Assembly: GCA_029215795.1 (NCBI GenBank)
Contig: JARDYH010000002.1
Coordinates: 270,266,310-270,330,309, forward strand
DNA from: Anniella stebbinsi
Lineage: Eukaryota > Chordata > Lepidosauria > Squamata > Anniellidae
Reading direction: 5' to 3'
DNA length: 64,000 nt
Below are positions 1 through 12,500 of the stretch, in pieces. A model generated the notes under the pieces. It searched no databases, was not told the origin of the DNA, and was given only the letters and a program-made list of their open reading frames with translations. Position numbers and translations under genes: made by a program. Numbering within the stretch: position 1 is the stretch's first letter; every line of letters starts with the position of its first letter.

Positions 1-331
1 AAAAGGAAACATGGGCAGCTTGAAGTTCCTCTTCCCTGAAATTTAGTTTTAATATCCGAAACTGAACACACACTGACCTTGTACAATAAGCACAGGGTGA
101 TGCATTCATTCTGCTTGGAAAATTACATAGGAAAGGTGCTGAACAGGAAGCACAAGTTGCTCATGACTTCAAGAATCCCCACCCTCCCACCCCTAATATC
201 TGAAGCCATTCTCCGTCAATATGCTATCAAGACCCCTTTTGGCAACCCCTTCAATTGATGAGAAATTCCTTAGCCATATTAGGGCTCCAGCACAGGAGAG
301 AATGGGAAGTTCAAAATATCTGAGCTCTCAC

Positions 332-511
332 CTCGAGCTGTTCAGGTGATGTCACAGGGACCGTTATCTGCTCCTCTAGGTTTCCAGCCTCCCGGAGGGT
401 ATAGATTTGCTCGTTCCCTTCCAGAACCACCTCTTCCCGGAGACTAACCCACAAGATGTGGGAATACTTCCTCTTTGCATCTGTCAGATAGTTCAGGACA
501 CTTCCACTAGC
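332..511 (-). CDS. PALD1: PALD1 coding exon 13 (codons 524-583), last exon in the window
   Basis: Sixty codons, ASGSVLNYLTDAKRKY to TSPEQLE, with acceptor TCTTTAG and donor GTGAGA. WVSLREEVVLEG is the second-repeat counterpart of FCVREEPVLFL; a Ser replaces the Cys. The following exons, including the second CX5R motif, lie left of position 1. Positions 1-331 are intron and I see nothing else in them. Confidence 0.95.
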
Positions 512-3500
512 CTAAAGAGAAATGGTAAGTACAGTTATGGCTGAATTTGAAAACAAAACTTTGACTGGTAGGCTGCAATAGGGATGTGTTTCTCAGCCGA
601 CTTGCCCTCCTCTCGCCATCCTCCAGGCCATGTCAAGTGAGTTCAGAGCAATAAATATAAGAACACGTGGTGTTGCCTCAAGCTGTTGGTGCTTTTTCCA
701 GACTAACTCTTGATAAGCAGCCAGTCAAAATGAAAGAACATCTGAGGGAAGAACTGTGCAGGTAGGCGGTGAAAGAATATCTCTGGATTTTGTAGAAGGG
801 GGTTGAGTAGAGAAGACACAGCGAACAGCAATATGTTATTACAATTATAGCTGAATTAAAAAAATAAAAAAGAGGTCCCTACAAGTGGGATACCACTATA
901 TTTTCAAGCAATGCTCCAAAATTGACCACTATATTTTCAAGCAATGCTCCAAAATTGACAGTTTTCATACTGTTTTTCCTTTTAGTCTAAAAAGGTTTTA
1001 AAAGAATATCCTAATATTTTTACACATTTATTATCAGTTTTATTGAATTCCACAATGTACAGACATGGGAAATATTACCATCAATAAAAAATAAAATTTT
1101 AAAGTTCCCGTTTGTTTTTTAGTAAGACTTGTGTTTATTTGGGTGCTCACTGGTCCCCTCACAATCTCTGTCCGGGAACTACATTGCGTTTTCTGTTTAC
1201 CTTGGAGTTGGGCTGTGCCATCCCATACACAGGCATCTTGGGGACCCTCCGGAAGTTAGCCACACTCATCTCTTTGACTGTGCTGAGTACATCTGGAGAA
1301 AATCGTTCATCCACCACCTGCAGCAGATATTAAAAACAATAACTGCAGCCAAAACTTTGGGTAAACATTCCTTATTCTTGTTTTTACCAAAGTAGTTTCT
1401 AAATAAACCGCCTTAAGCTCTCCCTGCTTCACCAAGAGCATCCTGGGAAAGACAACAGCTCTCACTAATAGCCTCCTTCCAAACTCCAACTAACCAAATT
1501 CCCAAAGGAAAGGGCAACAATAGCTTCAGAGTCACATAATTAGATACTTAGTATTTGCCTGAGCACCGGCATGGAACAGGGCTGAAATCAGAGGAAAGAT
1601 GCACAAGAATGTATTTTTCCTTTCCTTACAGGTAAGGAGATGAGACTTTAAAAAAACAAATAATCTTGACTGCATCATCAGGTTGCAAATTATTTGCTGT
1701 GGGGAGGGGGAGAGAAGTAAAACAATCCAACCCAGTGGTGTAGTGGCAAATTTTGAAGTGTAGGTGTTTATCCTGGAAGTATAGCCCGGCCATAAAGAAG
1801 GAAAGTCCCAAACTGCAGGCAACTGTTTTATCTGTATACATACACACACACAAATCAAAGAGTCACAGTACATAGCATAATACCCAATTTGTTAGGCAGC
1901 AGACTTTCATAGAATAGCGAACTGGCAAAGGGCAGGGTAAAGCCAAGAGGTCTTAATTGCCCATTTGAGACCAAGCCAACCCAAAATACTTTGCACTGCA
2001 ACAGATACAGCTCACAATAATATATTGTTGCTGAGAAAACCAACTCCCCTCCCCACCAGCTACTATTAAGATTGCAGCTAAGCTCAAGAGGGAAAAGGGA
2101 AGTCTGAGGGAGATAGCGAATGATGTAATCATCTCTGCTAATGAAAAAAAATGTGATACATTGACCCTGTGAGCCCCACTACACCACTGGTCAAACCATT
2201 TAATAATAATAAAGATCAACTGCATCTACAAGTAGGGTACTTCCAGAAATGCAGTAATAGGTGAGCTGTTCCCCAAAATGGCTCCGATGCAAGATTTTTA
2301 AGAGTCAGACAACAAAGGCAAGCTGAGAAGGGGAGTATTGTAACTAGTTCCACAAAGGACCAAGAACATTCAAAATGGTTCACTCACCAGCACCCGTGCC
2401 CCTTTTGTTATCTGCTCCCCTGTGACTGTAAGCTCCGACAGGTTCATGTTTGCCTGAAGTCTGTACAGTTCGGGGTGCCTGCACATCCACCGACTGAAAC
2501 TGAGAGCAAAAGCCAGGGGGTACTGCCAGTCCAGGAGAAAGAAAAGGGGGAAAAAGACAGACAAGGACTGTGTCAGGAACATGCCATGATCCCAAGTATT
2601 GCGCACATCATGAGCAGCCTTTGCAGGAGAGAGCGTACAACGGTCCTGATGTCAGCAACACTGAAGGGTTTTACAATTCCACTACTGAACAGTGCACCTT
2701 AGCCCAAGGTGTTACTAATCCAGGCTAGGATCTCAGAGGCAGATCTTAGAGGCAGATCAAATCATGTTGTTCTTTGGTTGGGAAAGCAACACAGAAGATA
2801 AAGCAGCCAAATTTGCTGTTGCAGCTCAATACAAACATGGCCCTGGGGGTTGGGGGGAGGAAACACAGGGAATAGTCAAGAGGATCTGCAGGTTTAATAG
2901 TCATGCTTTTATTAGGGATCATGACATTTAAAACAATGCATATGTTTTACTTCTCAGCCTTTTATCTAAGATCAGGTTTAGTATATGCTTTTATAGTTCA
3001 TTAGTTCATTTTCATTGAATGAACAATGAGTGATGTTGTGTATGATCATGATGACACAAGGCAATTTCCTTTCCCATTTGATCTGATTGTAGACCCCAAG
3101 AGGTAACCAGCAAGAAGCTATCACATATGACACCCACACGTAAAAGCAAATTGGAGGACTAGCCACCAAAGGTTTCTCTAAACTGAGAAAGGTGACTAGT
3201 TCAGCGCTTGATTCCTGTCAAACTTATTGGCACAACATTCAACTTACATTGTGAATAGCTGCAAGACTTTAAAGGTTGGAAGGAAGTGGTCTGGGACCAG
3301 GATCTTTCAAGGACTGCCCTCCTTCCATGTGACCCTGCCCAGGTGCTCTGCTCAGCAACTGAAACCTAGTTGATAGACTCCTGCTGTTTGACATTAGGCA
3401 AGAGGGGATGCACAGCTGAGTTTTTCATCTGCAGTGCCTAGACCAGGGGTAGGCCACCTGGTGCTTTCCATGAGGGGGAGGGCCTTCTTGGTGGCGACTC

Positions 3501-6500
3501 CCCAATTATGGAATTATCTCCCTGACGAGGCCCGCCTGGTGCCAACATTGCTATATTTTTGGTGCCAGGCCAAACCTTTTCTCTTTCCCCAGGCATTTAG
3601 CAGCATGTGACGAGTTTTAATCTACCCTGGATTTGTTTTTATGGTTTGGCTGATCGCTCGAAATAGTTTTTAGATGTATGTTGATTGTATATATACTGTC
3701 TGTTGTGTGTTTTTTATGTTTTTAAATTTTGCTTATTGTTTTTAACATTTTAATCTTTGTAAACTGCCCAGACAGCTTCAGCTATAGGGCGGTATAGCAA
3801 TGTAATTGCGGCGGTGTAGAAATTTAATGTAGTTTTGGACTACACCCCCCATAATTCTTGACCATTGGCCATGCTAGCTGGAGCTTGTGGGAGTGGAAGA
3901 CCAAAGCATCTGGAGGCCACCAGATGTCCTTCTCCAGCCTAGGCTATGGAACGTCTGCTCAAACAAGGCCCTATTCATCTAGAGCTCGCTAGAACAAAGC
4001 TCTAAAGGACAAAACAGACATTACTTGACGCAAGTGTATAGAAGCTATGTCCTTTTTATTCCATGTTTACACTTGAACAGGTGCAGGGCAATAATCTGGA
4101 TCAGAACCCAAGCATAGGGAGTTGGGGGGTCCTTAAGGTCTGGATCGATGCGGCTGTGTCTATGCTACAGTAAAAATGGGGGGCGGGGAGAGATATAGCT
4201 GCTAGGCACACATTTAAAGCAATGACTGCCCTGCTGTTCCTCATTGGCTCCTGTTTCCATTTTCCTCTTTGTGGTTGCTTTTTTATTTGTTTTATTTCTA
4301 TTTTAAACTGATCGCTTTTAAAATTTTGTAATTGTGATCCACCTTGGGGGAGTTTTTCAATGAAAAGATGGGATATAAATGTTTTTGAGAACAAAAAACA
4401 AACATGAGGCTGGCACCCAAAATAGCCGTTCTGTGTCCAGATTCTGCCTCCTTGCACCGTTAACATCTAGCTTCCCTTACGCCACGCCCTGACATTAGCA
4501 CAGGGTCTGCCACACATCACTGGGTGCCTCTGACAGGAATGGGAAAATGCCCAGGTCAGCTGGGAGTTCAGGGAAGGATGCTCACCTGTTCATGAAGGTA
4601 ACAGTTAAAAGCTATTAAGTAGAAATAGCATTCCAGGCTCTGTAATGTCCGCTGAAGGAAATACTCTTTGGTGCTGTTCCCCTGCAATGCAAACACAAAC
4701 GAATAGTATAGGAATTTGCAAACATACTAATCTGGAGCAGTGCACACTGCAGACTGGGTTTTCGGATGGGGTGGGGGCGGATTTCACAACTACCCTACTC
4801 TTATATAAAACATTAAAGAGGGTGGGGGGGTTGGTAGAGAGGGATGTAAAGATTTGCCTCTCTTTGTCAACCCCACGACAGCACAGGCAGTAGAAATGCT
4901 CAAGAAGGCTATGTGTATGGCTACACTTCAAGACAAATTCACATCAAGACAAACCTGCATTTGGCAGCCTGCAAAATTTATGAAAATCTGAATAGACGTT
5001 CTTATTTTGTGTCATTTATTCTGCCTCTCAAGTCATGGTGAGATGCAAGGAGCTGGACAAGGCAATGAACCCTGAAACCACAGACCTCTAGAAACCTGAA
5101 TTTTATTATGAAGTGAAAGCAGATGCTGAATTTTGCACGCAGTTTTGTAGTTTCTCCTCTGGTGTGACCTGATTGCAAGATTAGGGAATGCATACCACCT
5201 TATGAACACTACAACTAGGAAACAGTGCCTAAACCTTTGGAAGTCCTCGCTTGCATTTGCACCAGCTCTATGAATGTTCTTTGCTGCAGGCTTTTCATCA
5301 GAAGTGGTCTTTGGGACAGTGCCTTATTGAAACAGTGCACGGCAGTTCCATGGTTGATCCTCCAGCTACTCAGACTATGGAGTTCCAGAGATCAACATCC
5401 AAACTCCTACTTTTCAGCATGAGATCACTTTTACATGATCTTTTAAGCCAAGTTTATTTGTTTTACCAAAAATACTCAAGTCAAATGATTAAAAAAAAAA
5501 ATCACAGTCCCTCTTTGGTTGACCTTTTTACCCCACTCTTCCTCTAAGGAGCTCAGAGATGGTGACTTGCTAATGTCACCCGGTGTATTTTGTGGTTGAG
5601 ATGGGATATCTGATCAAAGATCCTTGGTCGAACTGCAACACTAAACCACACTGGCTCTCCGTATGGAAAATGTAGTGCTCCAATATTTAACTTTATTTGG
5701 AAAGAGACTTTAGTTCATTTTGAACTTGGCAAGTGCCCGATGGAAATCTGTAACATTATATAATTGTCTTCCATTAATATTTACTTGTTATCCTTTAAGA
5801 GAAATCCGGCCTGAAGTCATTTATCAGAAGAGGTTAAGAAATAAGCTTAGGACTGAGCTGAAAATTTTCCTGCATGGAATATTTCCAGCCACGCATTTAG
5901 AAAAAAAGGAGGTGGGAGTCACTGGGCAAAACACAACCAAAAGCAAGGACATTTTAAGGTTCAGCAATCTCAATGGGGAGAGAGTTATGCAAGAGAATTA
6001 AAAAGGCCTTGTGTAGGCTATCTATTTAGCCCTGTTTTCCACCCCAACACATTTTGTCCAATAAGAACTTCGCCTGGAAAAAAATTCCATTGTTTAAGAA
6101 GAGCTGTTGCTGTGCTTTCGTTTCAAATAAACAGTCTGCATGTTTAAACATAGAGCTGATTTCCAAAGGTTTATTTCCCAGAGCCAGCAAGGACATACGC
6201 CAGCCCACATTTTACAAAGGCAAACTGAGAGTCATCCCAATAGGGACGCAAAAGTTACCCTCACAAAGCTGTTGCTTGAAAACAGGAGCTGGGGACCAAC
6301 AAACAGCAAGTGAACTTTGGCTACAGAGAAAGAGGAGCCAGTAACTGTGGCAAGGCCCAAGCAAGGTTTGTTGGGGGCAAAGGGAAAAGTTAAGTTATTT
6401 GTGTGTGGTGGTGGTGGTGGTGAGAATATTATTTATTGTATTTCTTTCCAGCCCTTCCTCCAAGGAGCTCAGAGTGGCATACAGGGTACTTCCCTCTCCT

Positions 6501-9500
6501 CACATTATCCTCATAACAGCCCTGCAAGGGAGATAAAGCTGAAACATGGTGACTGGCCCAAGGTCACCCAATGAGCTTCACAGCTGAGTAGGGATTTAAA
6601 CCTGGGTGTCCTCAGGCCTGGACAGCTTCTGGATGTGGCATCGAAGGGAGTGCTACCTTTGACCTTCACGTCAGGCTGCAAAATGTGTTGGGGCAGCCTG
6701 GATCCTAGTCTGACCCTCTAACCACTACACCATACTGTTTGGAGTAGAGGAAGACTTTCAGCCATGATCACTTTTTTTTTAAGACCAAGGATGTAAGAAT
6801 CACCTTGCTGGATCAGAAAAACAGTGCCCACCTAGCATAGCCCTCTGTCTCCAACGATGGTTCTACAGATGACCCTGAGAAGATCACAAGCAGGACCATA
6901 AATGAATGGATTAAGATAGTCATTCCCTTTTTGTTCCCAGTAGCACACGCACATACAATCATAAGGCTCGGTATTCTCACTCAACACTCATTAACTTGCA
7001 GCAGAAACCAAGGAACCAGGTCCGCTGAAAGCCACTGCATTTAAACAGATGGGAGACAATTTGCTAGTTTCCATCCATGATGAACTATTCTCACATACAA
7101 AGTCACCACTTGATTCTGCAGTAATCATCAAGGGATGAACATGAATGGCTGAGCTACCAGTACCACGGTGCATGTAGATAATAGGCCCATCGAAACAGTT
7201 CACTAAGAGAATGTTGCGCAATATCAGGGAGACTCAGAACTTTAAGTTTATATAGGTTTGTGTGATTTTACTTATTTTACCTAGAGAACCAGAATTTGAA
7301 GTTTATTGTATAAAATTTGGCTTTGTGTCAACTTCATGTAAATATGTCATCTTTGTATTGTCAGCTAGTATCTTTTGTTAAATGTGTGTTTTGTAATGGT
7401 TTTGTTGACAAATAAACAAATCTGATTTGGTCACTACAGGCCCAAACCCCAATGTGATGCATCACCACAAAAAACTTTCCCAATTCACAAACTCTGCATT
7501 GTGTTCATCAGATCATGCCCCCATCTCCCCCTTTGAGGGCCAACTGCTTACACTGCCAAAATACCTATTTTTCAGGGGGGGGGGGGAACAAACCGCAGTT
7601 AGCAAGGCCAATTTAAGAGCATCTCTTTATTCTGTCTTTGTCTCCTGCCCCCAAACCCAAAACTCCCAACAGCCAGCAATTTACATCTGATTGGTATGTG
7701 GCTGAAACCCAGTAGGCAACACCTTTCGGAAGTTTAGAGCGAGGGATAGTCTAACATATTTAGAAATCTAATCCATCAACATTAAGCCCACAAGGCCCAT
7801 TAGGTGGAATATTTGACGTCGGCTTGGCAGTCTTTAGGTCGAACCTCTCCTTAGCTATGTACAAAGTTACAGTTACCTCCTGCAAGCTTAAGATTGAGCA
7901 AAATGGTTTTAATCCTAAATAAATCATGCTGCATACATACAAATAACGGTTGCATTCAGTCAAAGAGATACAATTGCCCTGTCTTGTGAAAGAAATTTTA
8001 CACATGGTCCAAACAACATTGTCTTCCATTTGTAGCCCTCCTGTGCATTCCCCACTTTTGTCTTACCAGGGTAAAAAGTCATTAAGGAGGAAAACACGGA
8101 ATAGCCGCACAATGCCTTTGGATTGGTAGTGCTGAAGCCCTCTGCCTGGAAGCACCTAAGTGCTCTCTCCCCCTTTCTTTCAGAAGGTGGACAAACTTGC
8201 TCACCCCTCCATGAACTACATTCAGATGTCTGCTCTGAATGCCTCCAATGGTGTGGAATGTGGAGTAGGAGATCCAGCTTGGACATGAGCCCCCATCAGG
8301 ATTAAGGGGAAGAGGGGCCATGTGGCTGGCCCTTCACCCCCCCTCCCCACTTCCTGCCTCAAATCTGAATACTGAGTGTGGACGTCTGAAGAGTGGACAC
8401 CTATGTGCATATACTTGCACAAGATCAGAAACCTTGTATGACTAGGGATGTGTGAACTGTGCAAAATCTGTTCTGCCTGTGTTTTGCAGGTTGTCAGGCA
8501 CCTTTCATTCTGTCATCCATTGACAGAATGGTGTTCATTATCAGTTTCCGAATTTGCGAAAATTCCCCTCAAATGCACACTTTCAAGCTTCAGTCTATGG
8601 GGATAATGTGCATTTTTGGCCATTTTTTATTTTTGTATCTTTTTCTACAGCGAAAGTTGTGCAAAATTCCAGAAGGTTAGTAAAATGGTCAGCAAGTCTG
8701 TGAACTCTTTCCAACAGGGGAAAAACTGGTCTGCTGCAAGGCTACACAACAGTTCCATTTCTTCTTTAATGCACAGAGCCCCTATTATACATATATCACA
8801 AGAAAGGGGCTTACGGAGACCTACTTTCAAATCACACTCAGCCACAAAGATAACCAGGTGGCCAGGGGCATGCCGCCATTTCTCATGAGATTGATGGGAA
8901 GATGAAATTGAATATTTTGTTAGACCTGCCTGGTTAAACTGAGGAGATGCAAAAGCAGAAGGGAAAGGGAAAGGCAGAAGACAAATGCAAAGGCAATCCA
9001 CAGACAGCAAGTAAACAAATCCTTCCCTTAATCAGCTAGCACATCTTTAGAGCAGGGATGGAGAACTCCAGGCTTGCAGGCCAAATCCACCCCTCCTGGG
9101 AGCCAAATCCAGCTCTGCAGTGTTCCTCAGATGGGCATGACCACTTCCCCTGGTCTCTTCCCCCAACCCCACCCCATTGCTGATTGTTTGGTGGTTTCCT
9201 GGCCTGTTTTCTGCCCCATTCGCAAAGATTGAAATCGAAGGCTTAGTTACTGGCCTTAAGAGCTTCAAGGTAAAATATTCTGGTATTTTGGCCCATTTTG
9301 CCTTCATCCCTGCCCACCACTGGAATGCAGTCCCCAAGAGCTTCTCTAAAATTGAATAAGGCCCTCAAGCTGAAGAGGTTCTGCACGCCTGGTTTAGAGG
9401 CACTAGGAAATTCTACCTGACCTACACGGACCTATTGGGAGTGAAAAGGCTTCCTTGTGATATGATGTCCCTGCAGTTCCCTCCTTTGGCCAGAACTGGG

Positions 9501-12500
9501 TGGTGTGGCTCAAAGGCTGAATGGAAATCCTGACGTGATCCCAAACACATGGCCTGGAGACCCTTGTCATTTACTCTTCTTCCAAGAGCTTTTATCTTCA
9601 ACTGCAAGTGATCTCTTGGAAATACAAGATATCATCCTGGAAATAAAAAGTATTCTCCTGGTTTTCTGAGTAAATATTAGTCCTTTGGAAAGCTTTCAGT
9701 ACAAAATGTCCCAGTTTTATGATCATCATTTACACGTGAAAAATGTTATAGTCTATCCTGTTTATATATCTTCATTAGGCAGCGAGGGGCTGGGGAAGCT
9801 TTCAAAAGGGAAAAAATAAAGCTGCACGTCCCCTGTCTTTATCTTTCCTTTTTCAATTCTTCTTGTCAACTATTAGAAGAAGCTGGAGGTCATGGCAGGA
9901 GAAGCAGATCTCCAAATTGAAAAAAAAAAAACCACAAAAAAAAAGAGGCAGTAAGTGAAAACGGATTTGGCGGGCTGAAATATTTACATGATAAAAGTCC
10001 TGTAAACAGATTTGTGCATCAGCCTCTCAATAACTCATTTCGATTTAGTGATCAGATGCAAATTACTGACTGTCACAGGATTATTCCAATGTGCACATAG
10101 GCTAACTGAAATAGGCCCAGTAAGAGGCACAATATATAAAGAGATAAACATCTAATTTTGCTGGTAGATATTTAACGAGCAAACACCATTTCTGTCAGGA
10201 ATATTCCGCTGAGCAGATATTAGGGCTGTTCCGATGCAACACGGAACAATGGCTAAGTGTCATGTGCCTGAGAAGCTGCAAGTTTCAGATTTGCATGGCC
10301 CCCTCCTCCGCCCTTCGCAACACAACCAGAAGTTTCTAATCTCAGTTAGTGGCAAACTAGAGGAAAGAGTAAAGGACAATGTAAGAGTCAGGGGAGGCTA
10401 GGCTCATTCATGTTCTGATATACCATGGTTTATTGTGACATCCAAATGCAACCAGAAAATCCATATCCATGGTTCACTACTAACTACAATAAGAAGCCTT
10501 CAACTGCAGTGTGTATGTGGAGGAAAGAGTGTGTGAGCCCAAGGCTCATGACTGGCCATGGAGAATAAGCTATCAATAGCTACTAGAACTGATGGCTTTA
10601 TGCTACCTCCAGTATCAGAAGCAGCAAGCCTATGTGCACCAGTTGCTGGGGAACATAAGTGGGAGGGTGCTGTTGCACTCAAATTCTGCTTGTGAATTTC
10701 CCATGGACAACTGGTTGGCCACTATATGAACAGAATGCTGGAACAGAATCCTTGAACAGAATCCTTGTCATGTACTGCTCAATATGAACAGAATCCTTGT
10801 CATGTACTGCTCAAACACACCCATTTACTCTGATAGAATGGCAAAATATCCCTAAAGTTCTCCCTAATAAAATGGAAGGACTAGTTAAGTATACCCCAGA
10901 CACGTCCTTGACAAAACAAGATGAAAGCTTCCAAAAATGATCAGTCTAGTTTTGGCACAACTCCATTGGGGAAAAAATAACAGAAATGAATGGGAAAGCA
11001 TACATGTTAAATGCAGTGAAGGACATAGAACGTAGAATGCTGCCTTATACTAGATCAGACTATTTGTCCATCTAGCCCAGCATTGTTAGACTGGCAGCAG
11101 CTCTCTAGGGTCTCTAGCAAAAGTATTTTACATCACCTGCTACATGATCCTTTCAACTGGAGACGGCAGGGACTGAAAGCAAGACCTTCTGTGTGCAAAG
11201 CAGGTGCTCTAGCACTGAGCTATGTTCCCTCCTCAAGTAGCTAAGAGACTGCGCTATGAACCATGCTATCCCTGGTTCAAACCTCACCTCTGTCATTGAC
11301 TCAATAGGCAAGGCTTAGGCAAGCCATTCTCTCTCAGCTCCAAACCCACCTGAAATATAGGGGTATGCTGTTGACCTTCCTGTCTTGGTTGGTGTAAGGA
11401 AAGAAATGTATGGAAGAGTTGGAATACACTACGTAAATGCCTATTACGTTCAATTTTTTTACATGATTATGCAGGGGTGGGGAGTTGCTAAGGGTATGCT
11501 ATACATGCAAAGCATCAGAAAAGAGCTCCAGGCTAGACTGAGCTGCTACATAAAAACATAGGCATCAAGTGTACCATCATCTAAGCTCATTTAACAATTG
11601 CAGCATTCCCCCAAGGAAGCTTTAGAATTATTTCTGTGAGCATATGTAAAAGACTTCCATTAGAGATCCCAATTTCCCTCTGAAAGCTGTAATTCCCATT
11701 CATAACATGGGATCACATCCACCACAAGACAGTCAAGATGCAAGAACCAGTTTCTCTGGCTCAGCCCAACCAGTACCTGAATCTGATAGTCTTCTCCAAT
11801 CCCTTCCAATTTCCTCTTATATTCGTAGATGGCTTCCTTCAAGTCATGCATTTCCGAACACAAGGAGATGGCAGCATCCACCTTCAGGGACCAAATGTAA
11901 ATGTCAGATCTATGCAAGAGACAGGATTCACCCCTTTTGAGCTTTTGCCTGTTGCATCGGCTTCCTACTTATCTTACCATCTGGAACATGCTCTTTTAAT
12001 TAAGAGCTCGCAAAGTTAATTAAATTCACAGTTTGACCTGTAGCAGCTTTCTAGGCAACTTGTCTTGTACATCTTTCAAGTTCATGCTAATCTGATATAC
12101 AGAGGTGAATCCAGTGTAAATGCAAAAATAAAAGTTGGGGTGGAGGAAAAAATAACCAGCTGGGAAGAAGCATCTTTGACTATATGAATGTATTCTCTCA
12201 TTAAAGTTGCTGAAGGTTCTTTCACTCACTTCATTATGTGTTTGTACAGAACCCCAAGAGAAGCTATGTTGGTGGATTTCAGAGAATGAACTCAGACTTT
12301 TTTTTTTAAAGAAACTCATCCTCAATCTCCTACAAGGCCAGGTTACTAGTTATGCTATGTATGCCAAAGTAATACCACAACCAATGCATGATCACTAGAG
12401 TCTCATTTTCATACACAGTAACTGTCTACCCTCTGTGTCTTGAGTCCTCCAGCTTCCCTAATGCACCAGCCTCACAGCCTTGAAGAGCTACTGTGAGCTC

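Larger units (their letters stand above)
2523..4585 (-). other. PALD1 intron between coding exons 10 and 11
   Basis: It holds an inverted-repeat element split by a LINE tail (3444-3950) and a second LINE-type 3' end (4290-4385). Positions 2523-3440 show no recognisable feature. Confidence 0.85.
4682..11776 (-). other. PALD1 intron between coding exons 9 and 10 (7.1 kb)
   Basis: It contains SINE and LINE remnants at 5526-5662, 6427-6740, 6800-6905, 10556-10740, 11027-11230 and 11235-11440, and a hAT element at 9053-9391. Positions 6906-9044 and 9400-10550 otherwise hold nothing recognisable apart from a G12 run (7575-7586) and a stretch ending in an AATAAA-like signal near 7410-7416. Confidence 0.85.

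Noticed and set aside
11027..11230. A tRNA gene on the minus strand
   Set aside because: Only a degenerate A-box and arm remain and a LINE-like tail follows; it is a SINE and has a second copy at 54985.
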